NCBI RefSeq assembly: GCF_052060035.1
Contig: NZ_JBPOEA010000016.1
Coordinates: forward strand, 8,505-72,504
DNA length: 64,000 nt
Direction of reading: 5' to 3'
Origin: Fodinibius sp052060035
GTDB lineage: Bacteria > Bacteroidota > Rhodothermia > Balneolales > Balneolaceae
In this document: positions 34,461-44,380 of the stretch, one piece after another
Layout of the letters: each line of letters starts with the position of its first letter
Position numbering within the stretch: position 1 is the first letter of the stretch
Made by a program: the position numbers and the translations under genes
The notes under the pieces: model-generated
Seen by the model: the letters and a program-made list of their open reading frames with translations, nothing else
What the model was told of the DNA's origin: nothing
Databases searched by the model: none

Positions 34461-35662
34461 GATATTATCGCTGATCGAGTAGTAACTAAAGCACAACTGG
34501 GCACGCTGCGGTACCAAAAAATACAGTGGGGAATTATCCTAACCGGACTTTCCATATTTGCACAGTTGTATTTTTTTCAGCCCTTATTACCGGCATTGGG
34601 AAGAGCATTTTCTGTTTCACCTGCCGTAAGTAGTTTGGCGATTTCCGGAGGAACGGCTGGAATGGCTGCGGGATTGTTCGCTTTTGCATTTTGGGCAGAT
34701 CGATGGCCGCGAAAGAAGCTAATGTCTGCCTGCATGTTTGGCACTGCTCTGTTGACAATTATATCGGCAGGGTCCCCAAACTTTGCGGTACTGGTGGTTG
34801 TCAATTTTCTCAAAGGCATGACCATCTCGGGAATCTCAGCGGTAGCATTGGCTTATTTAGCCGAAGAAGTACATGGCAACGTCTTAGGTTTTATTATCAG
34901 CTTGTATCTAAGCGGAAATATTCTTGGCGGTATGTCGGGACGTGTGAGCGCCGGGTTCCTCAATGGTTGGCTGGGTTGGCGTTATACTACGTTAATCGTT
35001 GGGGTTATCGGTATAGTGCTTGCTGTTATTTTCTTGTGGATCTTACCTAAATCACAGCATTTTGAGTCACAGAAAATACAGATGGGCTATAAGTTCCGAC
35101 AAATGCAATTATTTTTGCGTCGGCCTATACTGTTTGCCCTGTTTATGATCGCCGCATTACTAATGGGTGTATTTGTAAGCACGTATAACTATTTGAACTT
35201 TCGGTTGGAAGGACCGCCTTTTTCATTGCCTCACTATATTATTGCGCTGGTTTATGTGATGTATACCGTGGGTATTGGCGGATCAATAGCTGCCGGCCGA
35301 TGGTCGGATTTATATACACCGGCAACGATTCTAAAAGTCTTAATTGTGACAGTTTTGGTTGGACTGGTGATGCTTTTATCAACTAATATTTGGGTGTTTG
35401 TAGTGGGACTTGGGGTATTGACGTTTGGATTTTTTGGGCACATACAACAGCCAGTCGTATTGTGTCGGCCTCTGTGAAGAGTGGTAAAAGTACGGCGACC
35501 AGCTTATACTGGCTTTTTTATTACATAGGCTCCAGCATCATCGGTACCACTTCGGGAATAATTTTGTCAGCCTGGAGTTGGGCCGGCTTTGTCATTGGAT
35601 TATTGATGCTGGGAGTAAGTTGTTTCTTGATATTGCTCATTCTCCAAAAAAGGTATTCCTAA
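34461..35662 (+). pseudogene. MFS transporter, frameshifted and without a usable start
   Basis: Frame 1 encodes the N-terminal 10 transmembrane segments and frame 2 the last two. The break lies at T6GGG (35430-35438): one extra G there would restore FGFFGAHTTASRIV. Upstream, the reading frame (GLSIFAQLYFFQPLLPAL) has no ATG, GTG or TTG between the TAA at 34458 and the TTG at 34566, which is inside the first helix. Two lesions favour real decay over a single sequencing error. Resembles YnfM-type MFS sugar/drug transporters. Confidence 0.78.
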
Positions 35663-35669
35663 GTAAAAT

Positions 35670-37079
35670 TCACTTTCCAATACAAAACCGTGAAAAAATC
35701 GAGTCTAAAATATCTTCAGTAGTAATTTCTCCGGTGATAGTTCCAAGGTCTTTTAAAGCTGATCGTAGATCGATAGAGAGAAAGTCGCCGGTCATTCCCT
35801 GATCTAATGCACGTAATGCACTGCGGACATTCTCCTGGGCTTTTTTCAAGGCGTCGCGGTGACGGCTTGAGGTAACCAGTATGCTGGACGAATCATACTC
35901 CTTATTTTCTAAGGCACGCTGTTTCATGAGCTTTTTAAGTTCTTCAATCTTTTCATGTTCAAGCGCGGATATTTTTAGATCGTAATTCATGCGTTCATCG
36001 TCCACATCCAGTGCAATATCGTTTTTGGTTCCAATCAGTACAAAGGGAGTTTCTCCGGCCGCTTTTTGAAAGCGGGCGATGTCTTCCCGTTCTTCTTGGG
36101 TGAGCTCTTTTGACAGATCTTTAAGGTAGACCGCCAGATCAGCTTTTTTGAAAGCCTCTTGCGATCGTTTAACGCCTTCAGCCTCAATGACATCGTCAGT
36201 ATCGCGAAGTCCGGCCGTATCGGTGAGCTTAAATCGAAGTCCGTCGTAACTCCAGTCTACGTCAATAGTATCGCGTGTAGTACCCGCAATATCGGTAACA
36301 ATAGCACGCTCTTTGCCTACCAGGGTATTCAGTAGGGTGGATTTTCCGGCGTTAGGAAGCCCTATAAAAACGGTTCGCACGCCGTGTTTAACCAAGCGTC
36401 CTGTTTCATATGTGGCCAGCAGATTATCAATTTCCTCATCGAGTTCTTTCAGGATTCGCTCCAGCTCTTCTTTGTCAGCAAACTCAACGTCCTCTTCGAC
36501 AAAATCGAGCTCGAGTTCCACCATGGCCGTAGCGTCAATAATCTGCTGACGAAACTCCTTAATATGTTCTCCCAGTCGACCCTCCAGCTGCTGGTGGGCG
36601 GCATCCAGTGCTTTTTTACTTTTTGCGTGGATGAGATCGGCGACTGCTTCGGCCTGGCTTAGCTCCATTTTTCCATTTAAGAATGCACGCTGAGTGAATT
36701 CTCCGGGTTCTGCTGAACGGATACCTAAATCTAATATTGTTTCCAATACCGCTTGAGTTACAAGTACTCCACCGTGACACGAAATTTCTACGGTATCTTC
36801 ACCGGTGTATGATTTGGGAGAGTGGAAAAGCGTAGCTAATACTTCATCGACAACATTGCCATCTTGATCTACAATATTCCCAAAGTGGACGGTATGCGAA
36901 TCTTGTTCGGTAAGGTTTTTACCACGAAATGCTTCATTAACTTTTGCTATAGCATTTTTCCCAGAAATACGAATGACGGCAATGCCGCCTTCTCCTACCG
37001 GAGTGGCAATCGCTGTGATGGGTTCCTTTTGAGTAATTTGTTGCTGCTCTTTGTGAGAGGTGTTTTTTTGTTTTGTCAT
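35670..37079 (-). CDS. mnmE: tRNA uridine-5-carboxymethylaminomethyl modification GTPase MnmE
   Basis: A 469-residue GTPase that modifies U34 of tRNAs with MnmG. The N-terminal formyl-THF-binding domain (AIATPVGEGGIAVIRISG) is followed by the G domain (GLPNAGKST, DIAGTTRDT, DTAGLRDT, GTKND) and the conserved C-terminal FCIGK with its catalytic Cys. Length is normal. Gene stands alone. Confidence 0.96.
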   Translation of the reverse strand: MTKQKNTSHKEQQQITQKEPITAIATPVGEGGIAVIRISGKNAIAKVNEAFRGKNLTEQDSHTVHFGNIVDQDGNVVDEVLATLFHSPKSYTGEDTVEISCHGGVLVTQAVLETILDLGIRSAEPGEFTQRAFLNGKMELSQAEAVADLIHAKSKKALDAAHQQLEGRLGEHIKEFRQQIIDATAMVELELDFVEEDVEFADKEELERILKELDEEIDNLLATYETGRLVKHGVRTVFIGLPNAGKSTLLNTLVGKERAIVTDIAGTTRDTIDVDWSYDGLRFKLTDTAGLRDTDDVIEAEGVKRSQEAFKKADLAVYLKDLSKELTQEEREDIARFQKAAGETPFVLIGTKNDIALDVDDERMNYDLKISALEHEKIEELKKLMKQRALENKEYDSSSILVTSSRHRDALKKAQENVRSALRALDQGMTGDFLSIDLRSALKDLGTITGEITTEDILDSIFSRFCIGK

Positions 37080-37124
37080 AGAAATAAATATAAGGCGTTT
37101 TGCATCTTATATCATTCTAATAAA

Positions 37125-37159
37125 AAACCCTGTCAAAGCTTTAAGCAATGACAGGGTTT
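37125..37159 (-). terminator. intrinsic terminator of the POT transporter gene
   Basis: An 11-bp stem, AAACCCTGTCA / TGACAGGGTTT (37125-37135 and 37149-37159), with a run of Ts on the minus strand. It starts 22 bp after the transporter stop codon. Confidence 0.88.
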
Positions 37160-37180
37160 AAAATTTAATTTGTTAGAATT

Positions 37181-38875
37181 TTACTCTACATCGCCCATTA
37201 GTTTTTGTACAAAAGGACTTGCAATAAGAGCAATAATGCCGCCTCCGCCTACAATCATGGCAACCCACCAGAAGAGGCTATTTGGAGCAAGTGTTTCAAG
37301 TTGACCTGCCATCAATCCTGCAAACAGGTTGCCAACAGCAGCAGCAACAAACCAGATCCCCATCATTTGGCTGACCCTTGTTTTAGGTGCCAACTTGGTC
37401 ATGGATGAAAGACCTACCGGGGACAAGCAAAGTTCACCGGCCGTATGTAAGAAATAGGTAACAACAAGCCAGGCGGGACTTACAGGGTTTTCAACTGTGG
37501 CGTTAGCTGCGCCCCAAGAGAGAACGAAAAATCCGGCAGCAAGGCCAAATAATCCCAAGGCAAATTTAACCGGAATGGAGGGGTTGGCATTGCGCGATGC
37601 CAGCCAGGTCCACATGAATCCAAAGATGGGTGCGAAAACAACAATGAAAAAGGGATTAATCAGCTGTAGCGTACTGGCCGGTGTTTCCCATCCAATGCCA
37701 ATCTGTCGAATCAACCAGTATAAGAAAATGATGATACCGATCGATGAAACAACGACCACTCCTTTGGCAAAATCCCAAAGATCATCCCGTTTAAATACTC
37801 GGTATACCACATAAAATAGAGGGATGGCAATTAGAGCCGTTATGATCAGGGCGGTGCCTCCGTCAAGCCAGGCAATATCACCAATGTTTCGATTGGTTAA
37901 GTCTTTGGCAAAAAGGTTCAGCGAAGACCCGGCTTGTTCAAATCCGCTCCAGAAAAGGGCTGCAAGAATAAACAGCCAGAAAATGACACCCAGCTTCTTT
38001 TGTTCTTCTTTTGTGTGTCCGCCGAAGAAAATGATATAAGCAAAAAAAGCAATGGTAATAGTCACAGCGGCGCCACCAAGATAACCCGCTAAATCTTGCA
38101 GGCCAAGGCTTATAACTCCGGAACTCATCAAAAAAGCGAAGGTGACAATAGCGCCCGCAGAAACAGATAAAATAGTGTAGAATTTTCTGCTTCGAGCGTT
38201 TAGCACTTCTTGACTTTCACCGGTTTTTAATTCTCCGGCATTGCCCAGAAATTTATATCCGTATTTGTAGGAGATCAGTCCGAGCACCATCCCGAATCCG
38301 GCCAGAGAGAATCCCCAGTGCCAGTTGTATCCTTCGCCTAAGACACCGCAGAGCAGGGGTCCTAAGATGGCCCCGAAGTTAATTCCCATATAGAAAATGG
38401 AGAATCCAGCATCGCGACGTGCTCCGCCTTCGGGATACAAGTCGCCGACCATGGAGCTAACGTTCGGTTTTAAAAGACCGGTACCGATTACAATGAGTGC
38501 TAAACCAAGGTAGAAGAATTCAATCCATGGAACAGCCATACTAAAGTGTCCGGCGGCAATAATGACACCACCTACGAAAACAGCTTTTCGTTGTCCCCAG
38601 AGCTTATCGGCAATCCATCCTCCGGGAAGGGAAAGCACGTATACAAAGAATGTGTAAAGTCCGTAAATAGCAGTTGCTTTACCAACACTGAACCCCAAGC
38701 CGGGATTACTGGTCATCGTTTCTGCCGTCATATAAAGAACCAAGAGAGCGCGCATCCCGTAATAACTGAAACGCTCCCAAAGCTCGGTAAAAAATAGTGT
38801 AGATAGTCCCCGTGGATGACCAAAAAAGTCATTTTTCTGGGCGGTGTCTACCGTCCCTGCTTGTTCGTTTGCCAT
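37181..38875 (-). CDS. POT-family proton-dependent peptide transporter
   Basis: A 564-residue MFS-fold transporter of the PTR/POT family. The family signature FSYYGMRALLVLYM near residue 35 contains the ExxER-like (ELWERF) proton/peptide motif. About 13 hydrophobic segments. Expected to import di- and tripeptides with protons. It is divergent to hutU across a 205-bp gap, so it could supply histidine-containing peptides (inference). Confidence 0.9.
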   Translation of the reverse strand: MANEQAGTVDTAQKNDFFGHPRGLSTLFFTELWERFSYYGMRALLVLYMTAETMTSNPGLGFSVGKATAIYGLYTFFVYVLSLPGGWIADKLWGQRKAVFVGGVIIAAGHFSMAVPWIEFFYLGLALIVIGTGLLKPNVSSMVGDLYPEGGARRDAGFSIFYMGINFGAILGPLLCGVLGEGYNWHWGFSLAGFGMVLGLISYKYGYKFLGNAGELKTGESQEVLNARSRKFYTILSVSAGAIVTFAFLMSSGVISLGLQDLAGYLGGAAVTITIAFFAYIIFFGGHTKEEQKKLGVIFWLFILAALFWSGFEQAGSSLNLFAKDLTNRNIGDIAWLDGGTALIITALIAIPLFYVVYRVFKRDDLWDFAKGVVVVSSIGIIIFLYWLIRQIGIGWETPASTLQLINPFFIVVFAPIFGFMWTWLASRNANPSIPVKFALGLFGLAAGFFVLSWGAANATVENPVSPAWLVVTYFLHTAGELCLSPVGLSSMTKLAPKTRVSQMMGIWFVAAAVGNLFAGLMAGQLETLAPNSLFWWVAMIVGGGGIIALIASPFVQKLMGDVE

Positions 38876-39080
38876 TGAAACTGGTATTTATTTAGAATTG
38901 CAATTCCCAATACAAATAACTTTTACGCCGTGCATGATAATTAAACCGACATAGTGAAGCAACTTTTTCGTCGTTCGCATTATGTAGCACAAATTTTGGT
39001 AACCAAATTTAAATTACTGAATACGCAAAACGCTCTATATTTATTACATTTCTCCAAAATCCGAAATAAAAACAGTGGTG

Positions 39081-40751
39081 ATGAGTACAAAAAAAGGCGT
39101 TGTTAAAAACATCAAGGCACCAACAGGAAACGAGTTAAATTGCAAAGGCTGGCACCAAGAGGCCGCCCTGCGGATGCTGATGAATAACTTGGATCCCGAT
39201 GTGGCCGAAAAGCCGGAGGAGTTAATTGTCTATGGTGGAGGAGGGAAGGCCGCCCGAAACTGGGAGTCGTATCACAAAATTGTGGAAACGTTGAAGCGTC
39301 TCGAAGATGATGAGACCATGCTGGTGCAGAGCGGTAAGCCGGTGGGCGTATTTCGTACCCATGAAGAAGCACCTCGTGTACTCATTGCTAATGCTCATCT
39401 GGTCCCGAAGTGGGCGAATTGGGATGAATTTCGTCGCCTTGATAAAATGGGATTAACCATGTACGGACAGATGACCGCCGGCTCTTGGATATATATTGGC
39501 ACGCAGGGAATTTTGCAGGGCACCTACGAGACGTTTGCCGAGTGTGCCCGGCAGAAGTTTGGCGGTACGTTACAAGGACAGTTGGTCGTTACAGCAGGAC
39601 TTGGAGGTATGGGAGGTGCACAACCGCTGGCCGCTACCATGAACGGTGCTTCGTTTATCGGAATCGAAGTAGATGAGCATCACATCGACCGGCGCGTGGA
39701 AACCGGCTATTGCGATGTAAAATGCACGAACCTGGATGAAGCGCTCGAAAAAGCGCTGGATGCCAAAGAGAAAGGCGAAGCGCTTTCGATAGGATTGTTG
39801 GGAAATGTGGCAGAGGTTTTACCCAAGATGCTGGAGAAAGGTGTTATCCCCGACGTATTGACCGACCAGACTTCGGCCCACGACCTGCAATTGGGATACA
39901 TCCCGGCCGGAATGTCGCTGGAGGAAGCGGCCGAGGAGCGGGAGCTCAATCCAAAGATGTACCAAGATGCGGTGCTTGACTCGATGGTGACACATGTAGA
40001 AACCATGCTGAAGATGCAGAAGAAGGGAGCAATTACCTTTGATTATGGTAATAACCTGCGCGGTCAGGTAGCTGATCATCGCGGAATGGATGAGGCGTTC
40101 AACTTTCCGGGATTTGTCCCTGCATTCGTGCGCCCGTTGTTTTGTCGAGGATCTGGGCCGTTTCGCTGGGCGGCGCTTTCAGGCAATCCCGAGGATATTT
40201 ATACGACGGACCAAGCTGTTTTGGATACTTTTCCCCAAAAAGAATCGCTTAACCGTTGGATCCGAAAAGCACAGGATCAAGTGCAGTTTCAGGGTCTGCC
40301 GTCGCGCATCTGCTGGCTGGAATATGGCGAACGTGCTGAGATGGGAGCGAAGTTTAACTGGCTCGTAAAAAAAGGAAAAGTAGATGCGCCATTGGTTATT
40401 GGCCGCGACCATCTGGATACCGGTTCGGTCGCATCGCCTAACCGCGAGACCGAAGATATGAAAGACGGCTCCGACGCTATTGCCGACTGGCCACTGCTGA
40501 ATGCGATGCTTAATACGGCAAGTGGTGCCAGCTGGGTGTCGCTGCATCACGGCGGCGGGGTTGGTATCGGATATTCCATCCATGCCGGAATGGTGTGTGT
40601 GGCTGATGGTACCGATATGGCCGATGAACGGCTCGAGCGCGTGCTTACCAATGACCCTGGCAGTGGGGTTATGCGTCACGCTGATGCCGGCTACGATGAA
40701 GCCATTAAAACGGCCAAAGAGCGGGGTGTGGATCTGCCGATGGTGGATTAA
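39081..40751 (+). CDS. hutU: urocanate hydratase
   Basis: 556 residues from ATG 39081; GTG codons at 39075 and 39078 are alternatives. It hydrates urocanate to imidazolonepropionate using tightly bound NAD+. GLGGMGGAQPLA is the dinucleotide-binding loop, and the family-wide stretches MTAGSWIYIGTQGI and LHHGGGVGIGYSIHAG are present. Length matches the family. First of four histidine-degradation genes in the same direction, but not adjacent to the others. Confidence 0.96.
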   Translation: MSTKKGVVKNIKAPTGNELNCKGWHQEAALRMLMNNLDPDVAEKPEELIVYGGGGKAARNWESYHKIVETLKRLEDDETMLVQSGKPVGVFRTHEEAPRVLIANAHLVPKWANWDEFRRLDKMGLTMYGQMTAGSWIYIGTQGILQGTYETFAECARQKFGGTLQGQLVVTAGLGGMGGAQPLAATMNGASFIGIEVDEHHIDRRVETGYCDVKCTNLDEALEKALDAKEKGEALSIGLLGNVAEVLPKMLEKGVIPDVLTDQTSAHDLQLGYIPAGMSLEEAAEERELNPKMYQDAVLDSMVTHVETMLKMQKKGAITFDYGNNLRGQVADHRGMDEAFNFPGFVPAFVRPLFCRGSGPFRWAALSGNPEDIYTTDQAVLDTFPQKESLNRWIRKAQDQVQFQGLPSRICWLEYGERAEMGAKFNWLVKKGKVDAPLVIGRDHLDTGSVASPNRETEDMKDGSDAIADWPLLNAMLNTASGASWVSLHHGGGVGIGYSIHAGMVCVADGTDMADERLERVLTNDPGSGVMRHADAGYDEAIKTAKERGVDLPMVD

Positions 40752-40786
40752 CAAAAATAGGTGGTTTTGCTGATGATGCGTGATGC

Positions 40787-40818
40787 CCATTCGATTATTG
40801 CAAGCCACAATCGAATGG
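40787..40818. terminator. hairpin after hutU
   Basis: A 10-bp inverted repeat, CCATTCGATT / AATCGAATGG, with a 12-nt loop, 35 bp after the hutU stop. It lacks a T-run, so it is either a weak terminator or an RNA-end protection hairpin. Confidence 0.45.
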
Positions 40819-40881
40819 CCATCTCAAGGTCATATTTCCCCTCCATAAATGGCACATGTTCGCCTGTTTATGAGACCTTGG

Positions 40882-41718
40882 TCATTTTTGGGAAGTGAAC
40901 ATCATCGGAATGGGTTGTTCTGATGGCGTAATCTTTTTCCCATAAAATAATAGTACTGGTATAGATAAGTTTGGGACCAATTTTTTGTAGGTCTCATCAT
41001 AATATTCGGATATGCTAAACGCACGATTCGAAAATTCATAATTGGGATTGTTGACCTGTGCCATCACTAAATCCATTATGTTGTAATTTTCTGGATTTGC
41101 ATAGCGAAATTTCCAAAACAGATTTTTTTCTAGAGCAATTTGAAAAAGAGGCATCAATCGATCGAGGGGATATTTTGTTTCATCTAAGTACTGATCCCGT
41201 TCTTCAGATGGAATATCCAACATGTCAAGCGCGTAGTGGATCATATCACTAATACTTTCATTCAGGGAAAGGGTAGATGCTACCATCATCATTCCGCGAA
41301 TAGCTTCAGGGTATTACTTGGCATGGATTATTTGCAGAATACCACACAAAAGTGATCAATGAATCGATTTTAAGAGGTTGTCGTACCTCTTCGAAATCAC
41401 GTGCCATTCGATTAAGGGAATAGTCACTATTTGCAGCAGAACCCGATCGTCCCGACCCGCGTTGGTCAAGGTAAATCATGGTAAAATAATTTTCCAAGTT
41501 TTCCCCGTATAGTTTCTCCATCCAGTATGAACCTACACCCGGCCGTGGATGTACAAGCAGGGAGGGCCGTTGCCGCGGACGTTGACAAAAAGTTCTGTAC
41601 CATTGGAAACTGTGATACGCAGGGAATCCTTTGGAATTTGGTTCAAAGCATTAGAGGATTGAATAACGCATAGCAGATAAAATAAAACGGTGACAAAGAA
41701 AGATAGGAAGGGTCGCAT
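40882..41718 (-). pseudogene. alpha/beta hydrolase (proline iminopeptidase-like), decayed
   Basis: Three fragments on the minus strand make one secreted alpha/beta hydrolase. The first has a signal peptide and ends in PPCLYIHGRV where HGGPG is expected (frameshift). The second resumes MEKLYGENLENYFTMIYLDQRGSGRS and is broken at the nucleophile elbow: LITFVWYS replaces a GHSFGG-type motif. The third frame has an in-frame TAA before YPEAIRGMMMV. At least three independent lesions make this a clear pseudogene. Confidence 0.88.
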
Positions 41719-41840
41719 CTCTTGAATAGCTAATGATTATTGATGAAATCAAATACGGAAATTCTACATTCAGATGTTATTTTTTTGATGAATTATTCTG
41801 TTATAATGGAGTGCAAAAGAAATCAATACTGATCTATTTT

Positions 41841-43025
41841 ATGACAAAATCCATTCCCAGCCGAATACTTCCGGTCATAGTTTTTGCCCAGTTTGCCGGA
41901 ACTTCGCTCTGGTTTGCAGGGAATGCCGTAATTCCGGATCTGGTGCAAGAGCTACAGCTTACAGAGATGGCAGTGGGATATATCACCTCGGCAGTACAAT
42001 TCGGATTTATTATCGGTACACTGGTCTTTGCTTTTCTAAGTGTAGCGGATCGTATTTCTCCCGGCAAGGTATTTTTGTGGTGTGCGGTCCTCGGAGCCGG
42101 TGCCAATGTTCTTACTGTTTATAGCAGTACATTCTCTCTTTTGATGTTGAGCAGATTTGCAACTGGATCTTTTCTGGCCGGCATTTATCCGGTGGGGATG
42201 AAGATAGCTTCCGACTGGCACAAAGAAGGACTTGGGAAGGCCTTGGGCTATCTGGTGGGGGCATTGGTTGTAGGGACCGCATTCCCCCATTTAATCAAGT
42301 ATATGAGTGCTGACTTACCGTGGAAAGTGATTCTATTTGCTACATCCTGCTTTGCCACTGCAGGAGGAGTGTTACTTTATTTTGCTGTACCGGATGGTCC
42401 CTATCAAGGTAAAAAGGGTGAATTTAAGCCGTCGGCAGTTATTAAATTGTTTAAAAACAGAAATTTCCGATCAGCAGCATTGGGCTACTTTGGTCACATG
42501 TGGGAGTTGTACACCTTTTGGGCCTTTGTCCCATTAATGATCGGATATTATGGGCAGTTGAATGAGGTGCCGGCAGGGAGTATCTCTTTGTGGTCATTTG
42601 CAGTGATTGGTGTTGGAGGCATCAGTTGTGCTGTAGGCGGACACTGGTCACTCTCAATTGGTAGCAAAAAAGTGGCACTTTTCTCGCTGATTGGCTCTGG
42701 TCTCTGTTGTCTGGCCCTGCCCCTTTTTGTTGGGCTGCCGTTTGCATTGTTTATCACATTCTTGTTTGCCTGGGGACTGTTTGTGGTGTCTGATTCACCA
42801 CAGTTTTCAAGGCTTGTAGCCCACTCCTCGGACTCGAATTATGTCGCCACGGGACTTACTATAGTCAACAGCATTGGCTTTGCAGTCACTATTATCAGCA
42901 TCCAACTCACAAATCTGTTATGGGCGCAGTGGCAGGATCCGCTGGTGTTTCTGGTGATGGTAGCTGGACCAGTTTTGGGAGCAATATCAATAGGGAGATA
43001 TCAGGAGCAAGTTGCTGCTATATAA
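41841..43025 (+). CDS. MFS transporter
   Basis: 394 residues from ATG 41841; an upstream ORF extension lacks transmembrane character and is unlikely. It has twelve predicted segments, starting IPSRILPVIVFAQFAGTSLWFAGNAVIPDL. Substrate unknown. It lies between hut genes, but its link to histidine uptake is only positional. Confidence 0.82.
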   Translation: MTKSIPSRILPVIVFAQFAGTSLWFAGNAVIPDLVQELQLTEMAVGYITSAVQFGFIIGTLVFAFLSVADRISPGKVFLWCAVLGAGANVLTVYSSTFSLLMLSRFATGSFLAGIYPVGMKIASDWHKEGLGKALGYLVGALVVGTAFPHLIKYMSADLPWKVILFATSCFATAGGVLLYFAVPDGPYQGKKGEFKPSAVIKLFKNRNFRSAALGYFGHMWELYTFWAFVPLMIGYYGQLNEVPAGSISLWSFAVIGVGGISCAVGGHWSLSIGSKKVALFSLIGSGLCCLALPLFVGLPFALFITFLFAWGLFVVSDSPQFSRLVAHSSDSNYVATGLTIVNSIGFAVTIISIQLTNLLWAQWQDPLVFLVMVAGPVLGAISIGRYQEQVAAI

Positions 43026-43182
43026 ACCTCCTTTATAAGGTTTAAAGGGTTAAAGTCTTTAGGCTTACCTTTCTAAGGGTGAGTCTATTTTTTGGGCAAT
43101 TCCAATTCTAATTAAATAGTCCTGCAACCCAGACCTTAAGTTTTCGTTTACTATATTGATCAATCAATATGAAATATAGCCT

Positions 43183-43656
43183 ATGGAAACTATTCTACTT
43201 GTCGTTGGATCGTTCTTAATTTTCGCTGGCCTTATTGGCTCATTCCTGCCTGTTGTGCCCGGAACACCGGTAACTTATTGCGGATTGCTTGTTTTACAAA
43301 TAGCTAACCAACCTTTTACAACCACATTTTTAGTAGTCTGGGCTCTTATCGTTGTGGCTATTATGATTTTGGATAACGTGATTCCCGCCTACGGCACAAA
43401 AAAGTTTGGCGGATCACTGTATGGCATTTGGGGCAGCCTGTTGGGTATGGTGATCGGGATATTTTTCTTTCCTCCCTTTGGAATAATATTAGGACCACTT
43501 CTGGGGGCTTTTGCTGGAGAACTTATTGGTGGAAAAACCTCGGATCGCGCACTAAAATCGGCGATCGGATCCTTTGCAGGATTGCTGGTAAATACCCTGA
43601 TGAAAGTAATAGCCAGCGGAGTGATGGCGTATTACTTTGTGATAAATACATTTTAA
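43183..43656 (+). CDS. DUF456-family membrane protein
   Basis: A 157-residue protein with four to five hydrophobic segments and the family pattern GLIGSFLPVVPGTPVTYCGLLV, IPAYGTKKFGGSLYGIWGSLLGMVIG, and FGIILGPLLGAFAGELI. Function is unknown in the whole family. It converges on a methyltransferase gene. Confidence 0.87.
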   Translation: METILLVVGSFLIFAGLIGSFLPVVPGTPVTYCGLLVLQIANQPFTTTFLVVWALIVVAIMILDNVIPAYGTKKFGGSLYGIWGSLLGMVIGIFFFPPFGIILGPLLGAFAGELIGGKTSDRALKSAIGSFAGLLVNTLMKVIASGVMAYYFVINTF

Positions 43657-44316
43657 TTATTCAGGCTTTTGGAAGATGATGACTCGGTCAGCCGGAAACT
43701 CAACCGATGCATTCCAGTGATTGGCAAGCCAGTGAAAGGTTTCCTGGGTATAAAATGTAACGTGCGTGATATCCAGCCGGTAATGCCAATGGGCAAAAAA
43801 GTCGACATTATCTTCTGCAATTTTAGTCATGATGCCTAAATAACCTCCCGGCCGCAAGCATTTCCACAATCGATCTAATTCCTGGCCTGGGTTAAAAAGG
43901 TGCTCAACGACTTCAGTGGCTGTGATGAAATCATATTTTTCTTCAAAGACAGATTTATCGTTATCGTAAAACAAATCATAAATACGCATCTCGTGACCTG
44001 CTTCTTCAAATATCAGGTTGAGGGTAGGGCCGGGGCCTGATCCGAAGTCGAGCCCTTTGCTTCCCGGTTCTAATAACGCATTGAGAGGCTCAAAAAGTTG
44101 GTTCAGAAAATTCCGGTAGCCTTCATCTTGGGGGTCATTGTCGTGGGTTTCATATCGGGCAAGCTCTTCTTTTCGGTCTGGTCGGTCTTTTGACGGGGCA
44201 AAAATCAATCCGCAGTTTTGGCATTGGTAGTACACCGATGCATGATGCTCAGAGGTATCTTCATAAAAATAATCAATTTTTGAGCATTTACAGAGTATGC
44301 AGTATCCGGGAATCAA
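43657..44316 (-). CDS. SAM-dependent methyltransferase with N-terminal zinc ribbon
   Basis: 219 residues from TTG 44316; the longer ORF start runs antisense through hutH and is not plausible. The N-terminus has paired cysteines (CILCKC and CQNCGLIF), a zinc-ribbon pattern. The Rossmann methyltransferase follows: GLDFGSGPGP (motif I), FDFITATEVVEHL-like (DFITATEVVEHL), LRPGGYLGIMT. It starts divergent to hutH with only 64 bp between the chosen starts. The TTG start is a judgment; no ATG or GTG lies nearer. Confidence 0.78.
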   Translation of the reverse strand: MIPGYCILCKCSKIDYFYEDTSEHHASVYYQCQNCGLIFAPSKDRPDRKEELARYETHDNDPQDEGYRNFLNQLFEPLNALLEPGSKGLDFGSGPGPTLNLIFEEAGHEMRIYDLFYDNDKSVFEEKYDFITATEVVEHLFNPGQELDRLWKCLRPGGYLGIMTKIAEDNVDFFAHWHYRLDITHVTFYTQETFHWLANHWNASVEFPADRVIIFQKPE

Positions 44317-44380
44317 GGTATTATGTTTCGATTGGGATATATTGATAGGCGAAAGAAAAGATACAAAAAACACAATTGGG

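Noticed and set aside
35425..35445. Programmed -1 frameshift at T6GGG in the MFS gene
   Set aside because: The zero-frame codons TTT TTT GGG do not form a clean X_XXY_YYZ slippery site, and the gene also lacks a start codon. Decay or sequencing error fits better.
40179..40808. 209-codon minus-strand ORF opposite hutU
   Set aside because: It is antisense to a well-supported gene in a higher-GC stretch, and its peptide has no recognisable family features.
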